Positions 51,435-60,883 of a DNA stretch of 64,000 nt are shown piece after piece (position 1 is the stretch's first letter; the number at the start of each line of letters is the position of its first letter). The notes beneath the pieces were generated by a model. It was not told the origin of the DNA and did no database searches. It worked only from the letters and a program-made list of their open reading frames with translations. The translations under genes were made by a program, and so were the position numbers. Source of the DNA: an uncultured Chitinophaga sp. (GTDB lineage Bacteria; Bacteroidota; Bacteroidia; Cytophagales; Cyclobacteriaceae); assembly GCA_902168205.1 (NCBI GenBank), contig CABHOK010000003.1:930001-994000 (forward strand). Reading direction: 5' to 3'.

Positions 51435-52034
51435 ATGATAAAAATCGGTGAAATTCTCATATCGGATGATGTTGTAGAAAAAGAATTTGTCTGCAACCTC
51501 GAGAAATGTAAAGGTGCGTGCTGCGTGGAAGGTGACTTTGGTGCACCGCTGGATGAAGACGAACTTGCTATCCTGGAAGAGATATACCCGATTGTAAAAC
51601 CTTACCTCACCAAAGAAGGCATCAAGGTAATTGAAAAAGAAGGTACGCATACAACAGACGATGATGGCGACCTGTGTACACCGGTAATTGACGGCCGCGA
51701 GTGTGCATACGCTATCTACGACAAGAAAGGAATTCTGAAATGCGGCATCGAACAGGCATACCTCGATGGCAAGATAAAATGGAAGAAGCCTATATCCTGT
51801 CACCTTTACCCAATCCGCATTACCGCGAAGAAAAACTTTGAAGCACTCAACTATCACAAGTGGCACATCTGTTCACCAGCCTGCTCACTCGGAAAAGAGT
51901 TACAGGTACCGGTATATAAATTCCTCAAAGACCCGCTGATCCGTAAATACGGAGAACAATGGTATAACGAATTGGTAGAAGTAATCGAAGCACTGCCGAA
52001 GAAGGAGAAAGTGAAGAAAGAGAAGAAGAGCTGA
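51435..52034 (+). CDS. DUF3109 family cysteine-rich protein
   Basis: The product has 199 residues. [17 protein letters not shown] near residues 20-36 gives a Cys-x4-Cys-x3-Cys-Cys cluster, with further cysteines in [26 protein letters not shown] and HICSPAC. This pattern matches DUF3109, related to the YkgJ-type zinc or iron-sulphur cluster proteins; biochemistry unknown. The tail is Lys/Glu rich ([12 protein letters not shown]). The ATG at 51435 was chosen over 51366 because the earlier one lies upstream of the promoter. Confidence 0.88.
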   Translation: MIKIGEILISDDVVEKEFVCNLEKCKGACCVEGDFGAPLDEDELAILEEIYPIVKPYLTKEGIKVIEKEGTHTTDDDGDLCTPVIDGRECAYAIYDKKGILKCGIEQAYLDGKIKWKKPISCHLYPIRITAKKNFEALNYHKWHICSPACSLGKELQVPVYKFLKDPLIRKYGEQWYNELVEVIEALPKKEKVKKEKKS

Positions 52035-52035
52035 A

Positions 52036-52087
52036 TCACTCTGTGCTCCTTTGTGCCTTCTCTGTGTTCTTCGTGCAATGGATTTTT
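52036..52087. repeat. CTTTGTG/GTTCTTCGTG repeat behind DUF3109
   Basis: CTCTGTGCTCCTTTGTGCC then TTCTCTGTGTTCTTCGTGC and AATGGATTTT. It shares GTGTTCTTCGTG and TGCAATGGATTT with the right arm at 37011-37113. It begins one or two bases after the DUF3109 stop and shows a single arm only. Confidence 0.65.
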
Positions 52088-52112
52088 GCATTCGTGAAGA
52101 GTATAGCTATTA

Positions 52113-52481
52113 CTATAAAGGCTGTATAAATCGCAGCGTATTCCCATCCGGATCGGTAATATAAAACTCCCGTCTTCCCCACGTTTGATCAAGTGGCCTT
52201 TGATGTACAGGTGATTCCTTTTTAGAAGAAGTATTCAACCCGCGCGCTATATATTTCCCGAACAATGCATCGATATCCTCTACGAGTATATTCGCTGCGA
52301 TACCGGCCTTCTGATCGCCCTCCAAACTGGTAAGCATCAACGCAGCATCTTCATTTGTTAATATCACAACAACATCTTCAGAAGAATCACCCGGAAACAA
52401 TTCAAAATCAAGTATACCGGTATAAAAGGCAACAGACCTTTTCATATCCGTACACCTGAAAAGAGGAATCATCTTTTTCAT
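52113..52481 (-). CDS. VOC superfamily (glyoxalase/bleomycin-resistance-like) protein
   Basis: The product has 122 residues with the beta-alpha-beta-beta-beta pattern twice: MIPLFRCTDMKRSVAFYTGI and LDFELFPGD, then ANILVEDIDALFGKYI and FYITDPDGNTLRFIQ. The latter end is typical of extradiol-dioxygenase-like or glyoxalase-like proteins. The exact reaction cannot be inferred. It stands alone between two repeat-filled gaps. Confidence 0.85.
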   Translation of the reverse strand: MKKMIPLFRCTDMKRSVAFYTGILDFELFPGDSSEDVVVILTNEDAALMLTSLEGDQKAGIAANILVEDIDALFGKYIARGLNTSSKKESPVHQRPLDQTWGRREFYITDPDGNTLRFIQPL

Positions 52482-52491
52482 AACTTTAATA

Positions 52492-52616
52492 GTTGCTGGT
52501 TACTGGCCTCTGGCTACAGGTAGTATTACCTGTGTTCATAGATATACTATATATAGAAATCATAAACCTCGAAGTAACGTCACCTTCCTGCAGCCAGAAG
52601 CCAGCAGCCTGTAACC
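52492..52616. repeat. CTGGC/GCCAG inverted pair
   Basis: TGGCCTCTGGCTACAGG (52504-52520) and CCTGCAGCCAGAAGCCA (52587-52603) are reverse complements at 15 of 17 positions, and GGTTAC at 52499 matches GTAACC at 52611 outside them. GCAGCCAG words also occur in the repeat before argD (5557). The right arm stops four bases before the stop codon of the FAD oxidoreductase gene, and the left arm lies upstream of the VOC gene. Confidence 0.65.
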
Positions 52617-52619
52617 CTC

Positions 52620-53966
52620 CTAAAGCTCCAGTCCCAGTCTGCGCGAAAGATCAGAACTAAATACATTGTTCGGATCGTACTTGCGCTTGATATCGAGCCA
52701 CTCTTTATACTGCGGATACATCGCTTTGAAAGTAGCTTCATCCAGGTAGGCATCTTTTCCTAAATATATACGTCCCCCCATAGACAGTACCATCTGATCA
52801 AGCTTTTGTGTGAAAGCCTTGAGCTGATCTTTGATCGGGAAGTCGATCGCGAAAGTATATCCTTCGAATGGGAACGAAAGTAATCCTCCTTGTCCTTTGC
52901 CAAACTTCTTCAATACATTAAGGAAAGGCACGCAATCACTCTGTGTTATTTCGGTCAGGATCTTACGAATGTTTTCACGGCCATTCTCCATCGGTATAAC
53001 AAACTGGTATTGTATAAAGCCGCGTTTACCATAGCCGCGATTCCAGTTGTTGATCATGTCCAACGGGTAAAAGAACTTGTCGTAATGTGCAATGGGTTTA
53101 CCACCCTTCTGCATAATATATAGGGCTGTGTTGAGTATTTTAACCGACAACGTATTGAGTGTAAAACTCGGTAAGTAAAATGGTACGGTAAGTTTCGCTT
53201 TCTTGCCAAGCTTCAAGGGCTCAGCGCGCAGACTGGCAGGCAGGTCAGCAAGTTTAGCGTGGTTACCCATTGTCAATACACCGCGACCGAGATCTTTACC
53301 GCGTGCCATCGAATCAAGCCATGCAACGGATGAGCTATAGTCTTTATCACTTTCATCAATCGCATCCAGCATAGCATCGAGATTCTTTGCCGGTACAGCT
53401 TTCTGTACAAAATAAGTTGTCTCAATTTTACGAAGCTGTATACGTGCGGTGAGAATGGTACCGAGTAATCCGAGTCCACCGAAGTTTGCCCAGAACAAAT
53501 CGCTGTTCTCATCGCGACTTGCTTTCAGGATGCGACCATCGGCCAGCATGATCGTAAAGTCGTAAACACAATTTACAAACGACCCATCGGCATGGTGCGC
53601 TTTACCGTGAACATCATTCGCGATAGCACCACCAATGGTAATATACTTTGTTCCCGGGGTTATCATCGGAAACCATCCGCGAGGCGCCAAGTATTGAATA
53701 ATATCTTCGAGACTTGTGCCCGCTTCACATTCGAGTATACCTTTCTCCGGGTCGAACGAAATGAATCGGTTGAACTTCTCCATCTTGATGATGGCGTGAT
53801 TCTGGTTGGTGGCCTGATCAGCATAACTTCTCCCCAGACCGCGGGCAAGAGGTTTGTCGAGTTTGAGTGTTTCCTTTACATCGCTTAGCGACCGCGGGTA
53901 AACGACTTGAGAGGCATGGGCAGGGATATTTCCCCAACCCGAGAGGGTTTCTTTTTGAGGGTGCAT
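52620..53966 (-). CDS. FAD-binding oxidoreductase, DprE1/aldonolactone-oxidase type
   Basis: The product has 448 residues. LARGLGRSYADQATNQN and TPGTKYITIGGAIANDVHGK followed by AHHADGSFV form the PCMH-type FAD-binding domain with the GGAIANDVHGKxHH pattern of decaprenylphosphoryl-ribose oxidases. RKYDPNNVFSSDLSRRLGL ends the protein as in the ALO family. It probably oxidises a sugar or sugar-phosphate hydroxyl, perhaps lipid-linked; the partner reductase DprE2 is not adjacent. It lies between repeat DNA and the AraC regulator gene. Confidence 0.85.
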   Translation of the reverse strand: MHPQKETLSGWGNIPAHASQVVYPRSLSDVKETLKLDKPLARGLGRSYADQATNQNHAIIKMEKFNRFISFDPEKGILECEAGTSLEDIIQYLAPRGWFPMITPGTKYITIGGAIANDVHGKAHHADGSFVNCVYDFTIMLADGRILKASRDENSDLFWANFGGLGLLGTILTARIQLRKIETTYFVQKAVPAKNLDAMLDAIDESDKDYSSSVAWLDSMARGKDLGRGVLTMGNHAKLADLPASLRAEPLKLGKKAKLTVPFYLPSFTLNTLSVKILNTALYIMQKGGKPIAHYDKFFYPLDMINNWNRGYGKRGFIQYQFVIPMENGRENIRKILTEITQSDCVPFLNVLKKFGKGQGGLLSFPFEGYTFAIDFPIKDQLKAFTQKLDQMVLSMGGRIYLGKDAYLDEATFKAMYPQYKEWLDIKRKYDPNNVFSSDLSRRLGLEL

Positions 53967-54005
53967 ACTTAAAACTAACTTATAGACAATGCGAAAATAA
54001 TAAGT

Positions 54006-55022
54006 TTATTCCGATTGATCGCGCTCGCGTCCAACATGAACTTCCGGCAACGATCTAAATTCACTGGGTGTCATCCCGTCCGACTTTTTAAAGTACGTGT
54101 AAAACGATGACAGACTGTTAAAGCCACATTCAAAAGCAACAGCCGCCACTTTCATATCAGATGTGCGCAGTAAATTTCGTGCCTCTTCCAGGCGCAACAA
54201 ATTGATATATTCCGGAAAGCCTTTGCCGCTTTGCTGGTTAATGAGATGAGACAGTTTATGCGTATGTATATTCGTTAACGATGCGAGTTTGGGCAACGTA
54301 AGCTCGGGATCTTTGAACAACTTTTTAGTCACAATTTCATCCGATACTTTCTGAAAGAGTTGACGTGTCTCATCGTTATCAGACTTTTGATAGGGAGCGA
54401 TCTTCTTCGATACTGGTTCGAACAACTCTTTGTAAAAGCGAATGCTCAGAAAACTGATCAGGTATATCATCACAGAGAATCCGATGGAGATGCCCACTAT
54501 GCAGAGGTAGTTCATAGAGAAGCATGACAGCAGCAATACAACGGTACCGATACTGCTCAGCAGCACATACAGCCAACGCTTTTTGAGTACCGTAGATGAA
54601 CTGCGACTCACAACCATACATGCAGCAACGGTATAAATCAGGATATAGCCTCCAATGCCAAGCAAGTGAAGCTTGCACACATTCATCTGGTATACCAGCG
54701 GCAAAAACGGAGGGACGAGCTGAAGGAGTTCGGAGAGCCCGGCTTTATAGTCTGGATTTAAGAATACATGACAATACAAAAGTGTAAGCGGACCAATCAG
54801 CGCAAGCGATGTAAGCGATATACTGTTGAAGTGGACAACATTGCTTTCGTCTATGAAGAGATATAGTGAATCGGCCAGGAAGAATATGAGGAAAAGATTC
54901 AACGCGACCAGCACCAGGTTGGATGTTGCCTTTCGAAGCTTCGAGGTGAGTACATACATACTTAAAAGCAGACTCTGCAAAATGCCGTAGCCTCCGAAAA
55001 GGACCATGATCGCTGACGTCAT
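54006..55022 (-). CDS. Membrane-bound AraC family transcriptional regulator
   Basis: The product has 338 residues. About six hydrophobic segments fill residues 1-215 (for example ILQSLLLSMYVLTSK, LVLVALNLFLIFFLAD, GIGGYILIYTVAACMVV), followed by an AraC-type double helix-turn-helix at about 240-330, with LTNIHTHKLSHLINQQ and VAAVAFECGFNSLSSFYTYF. Such membrane-tethered AraC proteins occur in Bacteroidota and may sense envelope or external signals. It is divergent from the PD40 protein gene (149-bp gap), a possible target. Confidence 0.88.
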   Translation of the reverse strand: MTSAIMVLFGGYGILQSLLLSMYVLTSKLRKATSNLVLVALNLFLIFFLADSLYLFIDESNVVHFNSISLTSLALIGPLTLLYCHVFLNPDYKAGLSELLQLVPPFLPLVYQMNVCKLHLLGIGGYILIYTVAACMVVSRSSSTVLKKRWLYVLLSSIGTVVLLLSCFSMNYLCIVGISIGFSVMIYLISFLSIRFYKELFEPVSKKIAPYQKSDNDETRQLFQKVSDEIVTKKLFKDPELTLPKLASLTNIHTHKLSHLINQQSGKGFPEYINLLRLEEARNLLRTSDMKVAAVAFECGFNSLSSFYTYFKKSDGMTPSEFRSLPEVHVGRERDQSE

Positions 55023-55171
55023 AGGATAAAGGGTTGCGTGGGTATACGATTCAAACGGGACGAGGTTTTGATAAAATTAGGTCTTTTTGACCTCAAAATG
55101 TACTTCAGATTTATAAATCCGGAAGATCGGAAGCGCATGAAGCAATTGCTTGCACTAAAAATTTTTGATTT

Positions 55172-56842
55172 ATGCAGAGACTGATCGCACTGGGATGTTT
55201 ACTCATCCTGACACAAACCTTGTTGGCACAGGCAACCCGTACTGCGGAGATACCGCATCCCGCGGATGAGACATTTGGATTTTCCATGAACCAGGCAAGA
55301 GACCAGGCATTCTACGTTTGGTCGCGGGGCGGACGTGATACCATGAATATCTATAGCGTTGTGAAGAAGAAAGGAAAATGGCAGAAGCCCGCGCCTGCTT
55401 CATTCTCTTTGAAACCGGGTGTATGGAAAGATATAGACCCGTTCGTAACTCCGGATGGACAACAGGTATACTTTCAATCGAATCGTCCGGTTAAACCCGG
55501 AGGCAATGTGAACAAGCAGTTTGATATCTGGATGGTGTCTAAAACTCCGAAAGGCTGGAGCGAGGCGAAACATCTTGGCAACATCGTGAACTCGGATAGC
55601 TCCGAAGCATTTGCTTCCGTAACACGCGATGGCAGGTTATACTACGGCTCGATGCGAAAAGAGAGTTATGGCAAACTTGATATTTTTTCTTCTGTGATTA
55701 AAGATGGCGTGTGGCAAACTCCGGTTAATGCAGGCATGACGATCAATACCTCGCAACATGAAACCAATCCGTTTATAGCGCACGATGAGAGTTTCCTGAT
55801 CCTGTCTACCGAGACTGATGGAAATTATGGTGACAACGATCTGTATATAAGTTTTAACGTTAACGGACATTGGACAAAGCCCTGGAACCTGGGAAGTGCA
55901 GTGAACTCTTCGATCGCTGAATTCTGTCCGTTTATGCTGCCGGGAGAGGATACGCTATATTTTGCAAGACTTGAAAAAGGCAAGCGTTTCAAAGAAGACT
56001 TGTACAAAGTATATCTGCCAGTTTCAACGTTGAGACAGTTGGTAACAGGTAAGGCCTCTATATTTGAAGATGGATTGCTCTCGGAAGGCAACACCATGAA
56101 CACAGCCTTTGAGCCTGATGGCAAAACGGTATATATAGCCCGTTCGAACAGTAATCGTTCCGTTGTAAAAATATTTCAATCACATTTTGCCAACGGTAAA
56201 TGGTCAGAACCGGTGGTAGTGCCATTCTCACAGAACGTTGCTTATACAGGTTTACCATACGTAACGACCGATGGCCGCAAGATGATCTTTTCTGCCAATG
56301 GAAAATCGAAAGACATCTGGGTGAGCGATAAGACTCCCAACGGTTGGGGTGATCCGTATCCGTTGCCGGGAAAAGTAAATACAAACGAACATGCCGAGTA
56401 CTTTGCCACAATGACCAGTAGCGGGACACTATATTTCTCTTCAGAGCGGGGCGATAGTAAATGTGATATATACCGGTCTGAACGTGTTAATGGTGAATGG
56501 CAGCAGCCCGTGCGTGTTGAAGGTATAAATACGAATGCTTCGGAATCAAACCCGCTGATCGCTCCGGATGAAAGCTATATGATCTTTATGGCTGATCGTC
56601 CGGATGGCTTTGGTGGATACGACCTATATATCAGTTATCGTGAAAACGGCACGTGGAGTACTCCGTTGAATTTAGGCCCCGAGATAAACAGCGATGTGCA
56701 CGACTTCCAACCGGCACTCAGTCCGGATGGGAAATACTTTTACTTCACTCGCACACCGTGGCCGACTGGTTCAGACAAACGATACGGTCGCGAAGATGTT
56801 TACCGGATTGATGCGCGCGTACTCCCGTTAAAGCGTAAATAA
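55172..56842 (+). CDS. Secreted PD40 (WD40-like) beta-propeller protein
   Basis: The product has 556 residues with a signal peptide (MQRLIALGCLLILTQTLLAQ). PD40/TolB-type repeats are obvious: ITPDGQQVYFQSNR-like segments (FVTPDGQQVYFQSNRP, SVTRDGRLYYGSMRKESYGK, YVTTDGRKMIFSANG, LIAPDESYMIFMADRPDGFG, ALSPDGKYFYFTRTPW). The typical partner OmpA domain is absent, so it is a propeller only. Ligand unknown. Its position divergent from the AraC regulator suggests coupling. Confidence 0.88.
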   Translation: MQRLIALGCLLILTQTLLAQATRTAEIPHPADETFGFSMNQARDQAFYVWSRGGRDTMNIYSVVKKKGKWQKPAPASFSLKPGVWKDIDPFVTPDGQQVYFQSNRPVKPGGNVNKQFDIWMVSKTPKGWSEAKHLGNIVNSDSSEAFASVTRDGRLYYGSMRKESYGKLDIFSSVIKDGVWQTPVNAGMTINTSQHETNPFIAHDESFLILSTETDGNYGDNDLYISFNVNGHWTKPWNLGSAVNSSIAEFCPFMLPGEDTLYFARLEKGKRFKEDLYKVYLPVSTLRQLVTGKASIFEDGLLSEGNTMNTAFEPDGKTVYIARSNSNRSVVKIFQSHFANGKWSEPVVVPFSQNVAYTGLPYVTTDGRKMIFSANGKSKDIWVSDKTPNGWGDPYPLPGKVNTNEHAEYFATMTSSGTLYFSSERGDSKCDIYRSERVNGEWQQPVRVEGINTNASESNPLIAPDESYMIFMADRPDGFGGYDLYISYRENGTWSTPLNLGPEINSDVHDFQPALSPDGKYFYFTRTPWPTGSDKRYGREDVYRIDARVLPLKRK

Positions 56843-56847
56843 CAATG

Positions 56848-58614
56848 CTATAGCTTGGGTGCAAGCCATAGAAACCCGAGACTTAACAAAAGTGTGATGA
56901 AAAAGATCAGCGGTGCTACAGGAGTATACGCTATATACTTGCTATCGCTGATCTCTTTTTTATTGATACTTCTTTGCTGCGATACGTTAACCCGGTTTGC
57001 TGCCTCGAGCGAATGCCATGAATTATTTGTGGATACATAGTAGGGGAGCTGCACAGAATCTGCGGTGGCGAGTATATGCCAGCCGGAATTACCTGCCCAT
57101 GTGGTGGCATGCCAGATGTTGTCGATGCGTGCATCTTCAGCTAATGGTAATGAGATGCTGTCATCTTGCAATACCGGTGTGCCACCGGCTGAAGTCAGTT
57201 CAATGTCGACCGGCTGATGGGGATAGATGGGGAATGTACTTTTTATCCGGATGGCGTTTGCAACGGACTGGCTGCGCGCAATTTGTTCCAGTACAGGCGA
57301 CCAGAGTTTGCTATAGGCGATAGTATCGCCCTGTAATATGAGCGGGTATGTGTTTTGTAGTAATTGGAAACCAACTTTGCCGGTGCCGGCATAACCAAAT
57401 CCTGCGAGCACTCCTCTTTTGTTTTGAAGAATGGTTTGAAGCGGAGATATACCTTCCGTAAATGCAAAAGGTGCAACGGCAAGGCTGGCGGTTTTTCCGG
57501 AAGCGAGTATAATGTTGGTGGTGTCTGTCTTCAGTGAGACTGTCTTCCAGGGAATGAACGTTGTAACGTTACGGCTGTTCGCAGGCTGATCGTGCATCAA
57601 TACCAGTAATCCCAGACCATTATCAATCGCATCTTTCAGCGCCTTTATCTCTGCGGCAGAGATACTTTGCAGCGTTTCTGAATCAACAATGACCAGGTCA
57701 AAACCGGAAAGTATTTTTTGAGACAATGTGTTTATTTGTACAGAAGGGTGATTGATATACTCGTACCGAAAGATGCTTCGGGATAATTGCGAACGGAGTA
57801 CAATGCTGTGATTTTTACCGGACAGAAAACTCTTCAGGTATTGATTCTCAAAGACAGGCTGCTGTTGCAGGAACAATGTTTTATAAGGTATAGCAGGATG
57901 AACAATTACCGGTACAGGTTCTGCCCATGCTTTGCCTGCTTGTCTCACAATAAGCTCATAAACAAAATTGCCGGACTGTCGGGGCGTAAACGATAACTTA
58001 AAAGAATGCATGCCCGGCTTTGTAATGGTTACGGAATCTTCAACGCCCGCAGGTGACTTCAGTGCGATCGTAAGGTTATCACCCGTCATGGCGTACTTTC
58101 CCTGAAGTATACCTTCACGATTTGTATATACCCGATCCGGTATATTAATAGACGTTAAACCAGTCGGCAAATTTCCGGATATATAGTTAGCGTTGTCCAG
58201 TTGATTCCAGGCATAGGCAGGTAGCCCGTTACCCAGTACCAACCTGATTTCTTTTGCTAAAGATGTAATATCATTTATCGAAGCAAGTTTAATGGAACGC
58301 TTATACGGTGCAGCATCGGGCAAGTGATAGAATTGCAGATCCTGGTTAGTACGATATAAACTATCAGCCTGCTCTTTTCTATAGCCATCGGTAAGCAGTA
58401 CAGCCGAGAGTTCTTTTTCTGTTTTAAATGATGGTCTCAAAAACAAGGCAGCGATAGATGTCATTAAAAAAAACGCTGCGATCAATCGTAAAGTGCGGAA
58501 GCGAATCTCCCGTTTGTATTCCTGCCAGAGAATATATATACCGAAGAGAATAAGTATAGCTATAAACCACCATCCGTCCAGAAGCGGATGTACCGTTAGT
58601 GCCTGGTCAGTCAT
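56848..58614 (-). CDS. Membrane protein with glutamine-amidotransferase-like domain (BatA/DUF58 operon)
   Basis: The product has 588 residues from the ATG at 58614. Two N-terminal helices (HPLLDGWWFIAILILFGIYI and LRLIAAFFLMTSIAALFL) are followed by a long periplasmic part and a C-terminal helix (VAPLIFFITLLLSLGFLWLA). FDLVIVDSETLQSISAAEIK and ALKDAIDNGLGLLVLMHDQP resemble a class I glutamine-amidotransferase-like fold without the catalytic Cys, as found in membrane proteins of DUF58 clusters. The start overlaps the stop of the DUF4175-like gene by 8 bp (ATGACTGA). Function unknown; probably part of an envelope complex with the four genes before it. Confidence 0.75.
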   Translation of the reverse strand: MTDQALTVHPLLDGWWFIAILILFGIYILWQEYKREIRFRTLRLIAAFFLMTSIAALFLRPSFKTEKELSAVLLTDGYRKEQADSLYRTNQDLQFYHLPDAAPYKRSIKLASINDITSLAKEIRLVLGNGLPAYAWNQLDNANYISGNLPTGLTSINIPDRVYTNREGILQGKYAMTGDNLTIALKSPAGVEDSVTITKPGMHSFKLSFTPRQSGNFVYELIVRQAGKAWAEPVPVIVHPAIPYKTLFLQQQPVFENQYLKSFLSGKNHSIVLRSQLSRSIFRYEYINHPSVQINTLSQKILSGFDLVIVDSETLQSISAAEIKALKDAIDNGLGLLVLMHDQPANSRNVTTFIPWKTVSLKTDTTNIILASGKTASLAVAPFAFTEGISPLQTILQNKRGVLAGFGYAGTGKVGFQLLQNTYPLILQGDTIAYSKLWSPVLEQIARSQSVANAIRIKSTFPIYPHQPVDIELTSAGGTPVLQDDSISLPLAEDARIDNIWHATTWAGNSGWHILATADSVQLPYYVSTNNSWHSLEAANRVNVSQQRSINKKEISDSKYIAYTPVAPLIFFITLLLSLGFLWLAPKL

Positions 58615-60883
58615 GAGTACGCAGGTTTTTAATAAATGCCTGATCAAGTTCGTGTAATGTTCGCACAGATGCTTCCGGAGCACTTGCCGTTACGGGCAAT
58701 GCACGCCATAGTGAAGCCTGTATATCGCTTAGCGCTTTTCGCTGTTCTGCAGGCTTTACTTCATTCTCAGTAATTGCACGGATCAGTGATAAGCTTTTCA
58801 AATATAGCCCCGGTTTCTCCAGTGCGAGCTTGCTTAACTCGCGGCCCGCGTCCGTTAAGCTTCTCCTGACAATATCATCAACGTACAGGCTATCTGCAGC
58901 CAGGGTTGAAGCAATGATCTGTGAAGCCTTTCGTATAGCCGGGTAACTTTCATTTTGTTTTGCTGCTGCCTGGGCTGTTGCGCTTTTAACTTCACTCAGA
59001 TCTCCCGTCATGCGTTTCTCTTCTTTTAGCGGAGGGGGATCAAAACCCGTGCGGTGCACGTAGATGCGCGAATCCTGACTGATCTCTTTCAATAGTTTCA
59101 GCGCTTTATACTGAAACGGTAATGACTTCTCCGGCTCATACAAGCGCAGGTGTAGCTCGGCATCCCACATTATAGTAAGTGCTGCTTTTAATTTGGCACG
59201 AATGGATTGTGTAAAGAATGTAGCTTCTTCTTCGCTATCGTGTTCATGTACAAATCCTGCCGGTATACCATTCTTGTCTGTCTCACCTTCTTTACCTTCA
59301 GCATGGTGATGATGATCATGTCCACCTTTCTTCTCTTCTACAAGGTTGTGCTCATTCTCCGTATCATGAACGTGACCATACTTTTTCGTGATGTCTTCAT
59401 CTTCATGATCGTGATCTTCTTCAGCCGGATTTTCCTGCGGACCTATACCAGATTCAAATTCTTCTCCTAAAAATTCTCCGTAACGCAGGCGCAATACTTT
59501 TTGATCATAACCTAATTCATTACTCTTCGATTGGAATGTTTGCTTCGTGATCTGCTTTCTCTCTTTCAGGAGTTTCTCCGTGTCGATAATGATTTGTCGC
59601 TGACTGCGGAAATAATCCGGCATCAGGTCAACACCAAGTCCATCGTCAACTACAGTTTCTTGTTTCGTAGTGTCGAGTAGCGACACAAAGTAAGTCTCGG
59701 TGCGTGAGCGATTCGGTATAGGTTGTTTCGTATCGAAGGTAACGACATAGAAATATAATTCATCCCCCGGCTCCATCCCGAGCTTCGCGAGATTCAGCTT
59801 GCGAGTGGCATCTATATGTTTACCACGGATAGTAGCTGGTTTTTCAAAGAACAATTTGTCTTCTCTGAATTTTACCGATTCACCACTTCCTTTACTCACG
59901 GTGGCTATAATGTGTGCATTGTCCAATCCGTAGTCATCAGCAAGTGTAGCCTGTATATCAATGGTAGCGTTATTGCTGAATTCAAGTTCGGTAAATTGAT
60001 TCAGCTTGTGTACGGTAATAACCGGGGGAAGATCGTTGATTACTTCCAGTTTATAGAAGTCAGAATGTTTGGTCTCACCTTGGTCAGTCGTCCAGGCCAA
60101 CTGATAGAAGCCCGTTTCGGAAATGTTTTTTTGCAGCGAGAATGTCCCTGCATCAGAAGCTTTTAAAGGTATATTTTCCTTTCCTGAAAAGATCAGTGAC
60201 GGCTTTTTTACTCCGGCCGTAAAAGCAATGTTCCAATGAATGGTACTGCCCTCGGCAAAAGTTAATGCCCACGACTCCGTATGCTCTGTCTTCAGATTGG
60301 TATAGGCCGGAGGAGTAATGGTAATACTGGTTTGCTTTACCTGTGCCGGAGCCGGTATAGCGGCAGAAGGATTTTTCGTGTCCTCATTTACGGCTGTCTT
60401 GTCTCCCCGGTGTGTAAGCATAGGAGCAAATGACGTCAAAGTAAACGAAGCGAGCATACTAATGGCAAGTATACCCGTAGCTTGCAACAAACGATGCGGC
60501 AATCTAATGGATGGATATAGTGCATCGAATGCCTGGACCGTTCGTATTTTCTGAAGCTGTTGTAGTCCGGTGAGTTCTTCGTTCTCTTTCAGTAAAAGAT
60601 CGCTGCTGTTTTGAAGCGAAGGAAAATGCTGATTCAGATATACCGTAACCTTATACGCGTTCAATTTGAAGAGATGAAGCTGCTCGCAACGAAATAGGAA
60701 TAATAGTATACCTCCGATGATAGCAAGAGCAAGCGATCCTGCCAATGATACATGGAGTACATACGGAACTATAAATGCGACTAATGCCAGTGCCAGCGAA
60801 AGAATGAATGCTTCACTCATACGCATGATCTTATACTTGCGCAGTAACTGGTGGAGGCGATATCGTGCGTAGCTATCGTTCAT
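58607..60883 (-). CDS. DUF4175-like membrane protein with His/Asp/Glu-rich segment
   Basis: The product has 758 residues. Three hydrophobic segments near residues 25-70 and 150-170 anchor it; the rest is expected periplasmic, with immunoglobulin-like beta domains (VKQTSITITPPAYTNLKTEH, SWALTFAEGSTIHWNIAFTA) and a helical C-terminal half. Residues about 500-575 are extremely rich in His, Asp and Glu (EEDHDHEDED, GGHDHHHHAEGKEGE, FVHEHDSEEE), suggesting metal binding. It is coupled to both neighbours by overlaps. Family members occur beside MoxR/DUF58/BatA genes; function unknown. Confidence 0.7.
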   Translation of the reverse strand: MNDSYARYRLHQLLRKYKIMRMSEAFILSLALALVAFIVPYVLHVSLAGSLALAIIGGILLFLFRCEQLHLFKLNAYKVTVYLNQHFPSLQNSSDLLLKENEELTGLQQLQKIRTVQAFDALYPSIRLPHRLLQATGILAISMLASFTLTSFAPMLTHRGDKTAVNEDTKNPSAAIPAPAQVKQTSITITPPAYTNLKTEHTESWALTFAEGSTIHWNIAFTAGVKKPSLIFSGKENIPLKASDAGTFSLQKNISETGFYQLAWTTDQGETKHSDFYKLEVINDLPPVITVHKLNQFTELEFSNNATIDIQATLADDYGLDNAHIIATVSKGSGESVKFREDKLFFEKPATIRGKHIDATRKLNLAKLGMEPGDELYFYVVTFDTKQPIPNRSRTETYFVSLLDTTKQETVVDDGLGVDLMPDYFRSQRQIIIDTEKLLKERKQITKQTFQSKSNELGYDQKVLRLRYGEFLGEEFESGIGPQENPAEEDHDHEDEDITKKYGHVHDTENEHNLVEEKKGGHDHHHHAEGKEGETDKNGIPAGFVHEHDSEEEATFFTQSIRAKLKAALTIMWDAELHLRLYEPEKSLPFQYKALKLLKEISQDSRIYVHRTGFDPPPLKEEKRMTGDLSEVKSATAQAAAKQNESYPAIRKASQIIASTLAADSLYVDDIVRRSLTDAGRELSKLALEKPGLYLKSLSLIRAITENEVKPAEQRKALSDIQASLWRALPVTASAPEASVRTLHELDQAFIKNLRTHD

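Noticed and set aside
55172-56842. PorE/OmpA-type type IX secretion component
   Set aside because: Only PD40 propeller repeats are present; there is no OmpA domain, TPR region or carboxypeptidase-regulatory domain.
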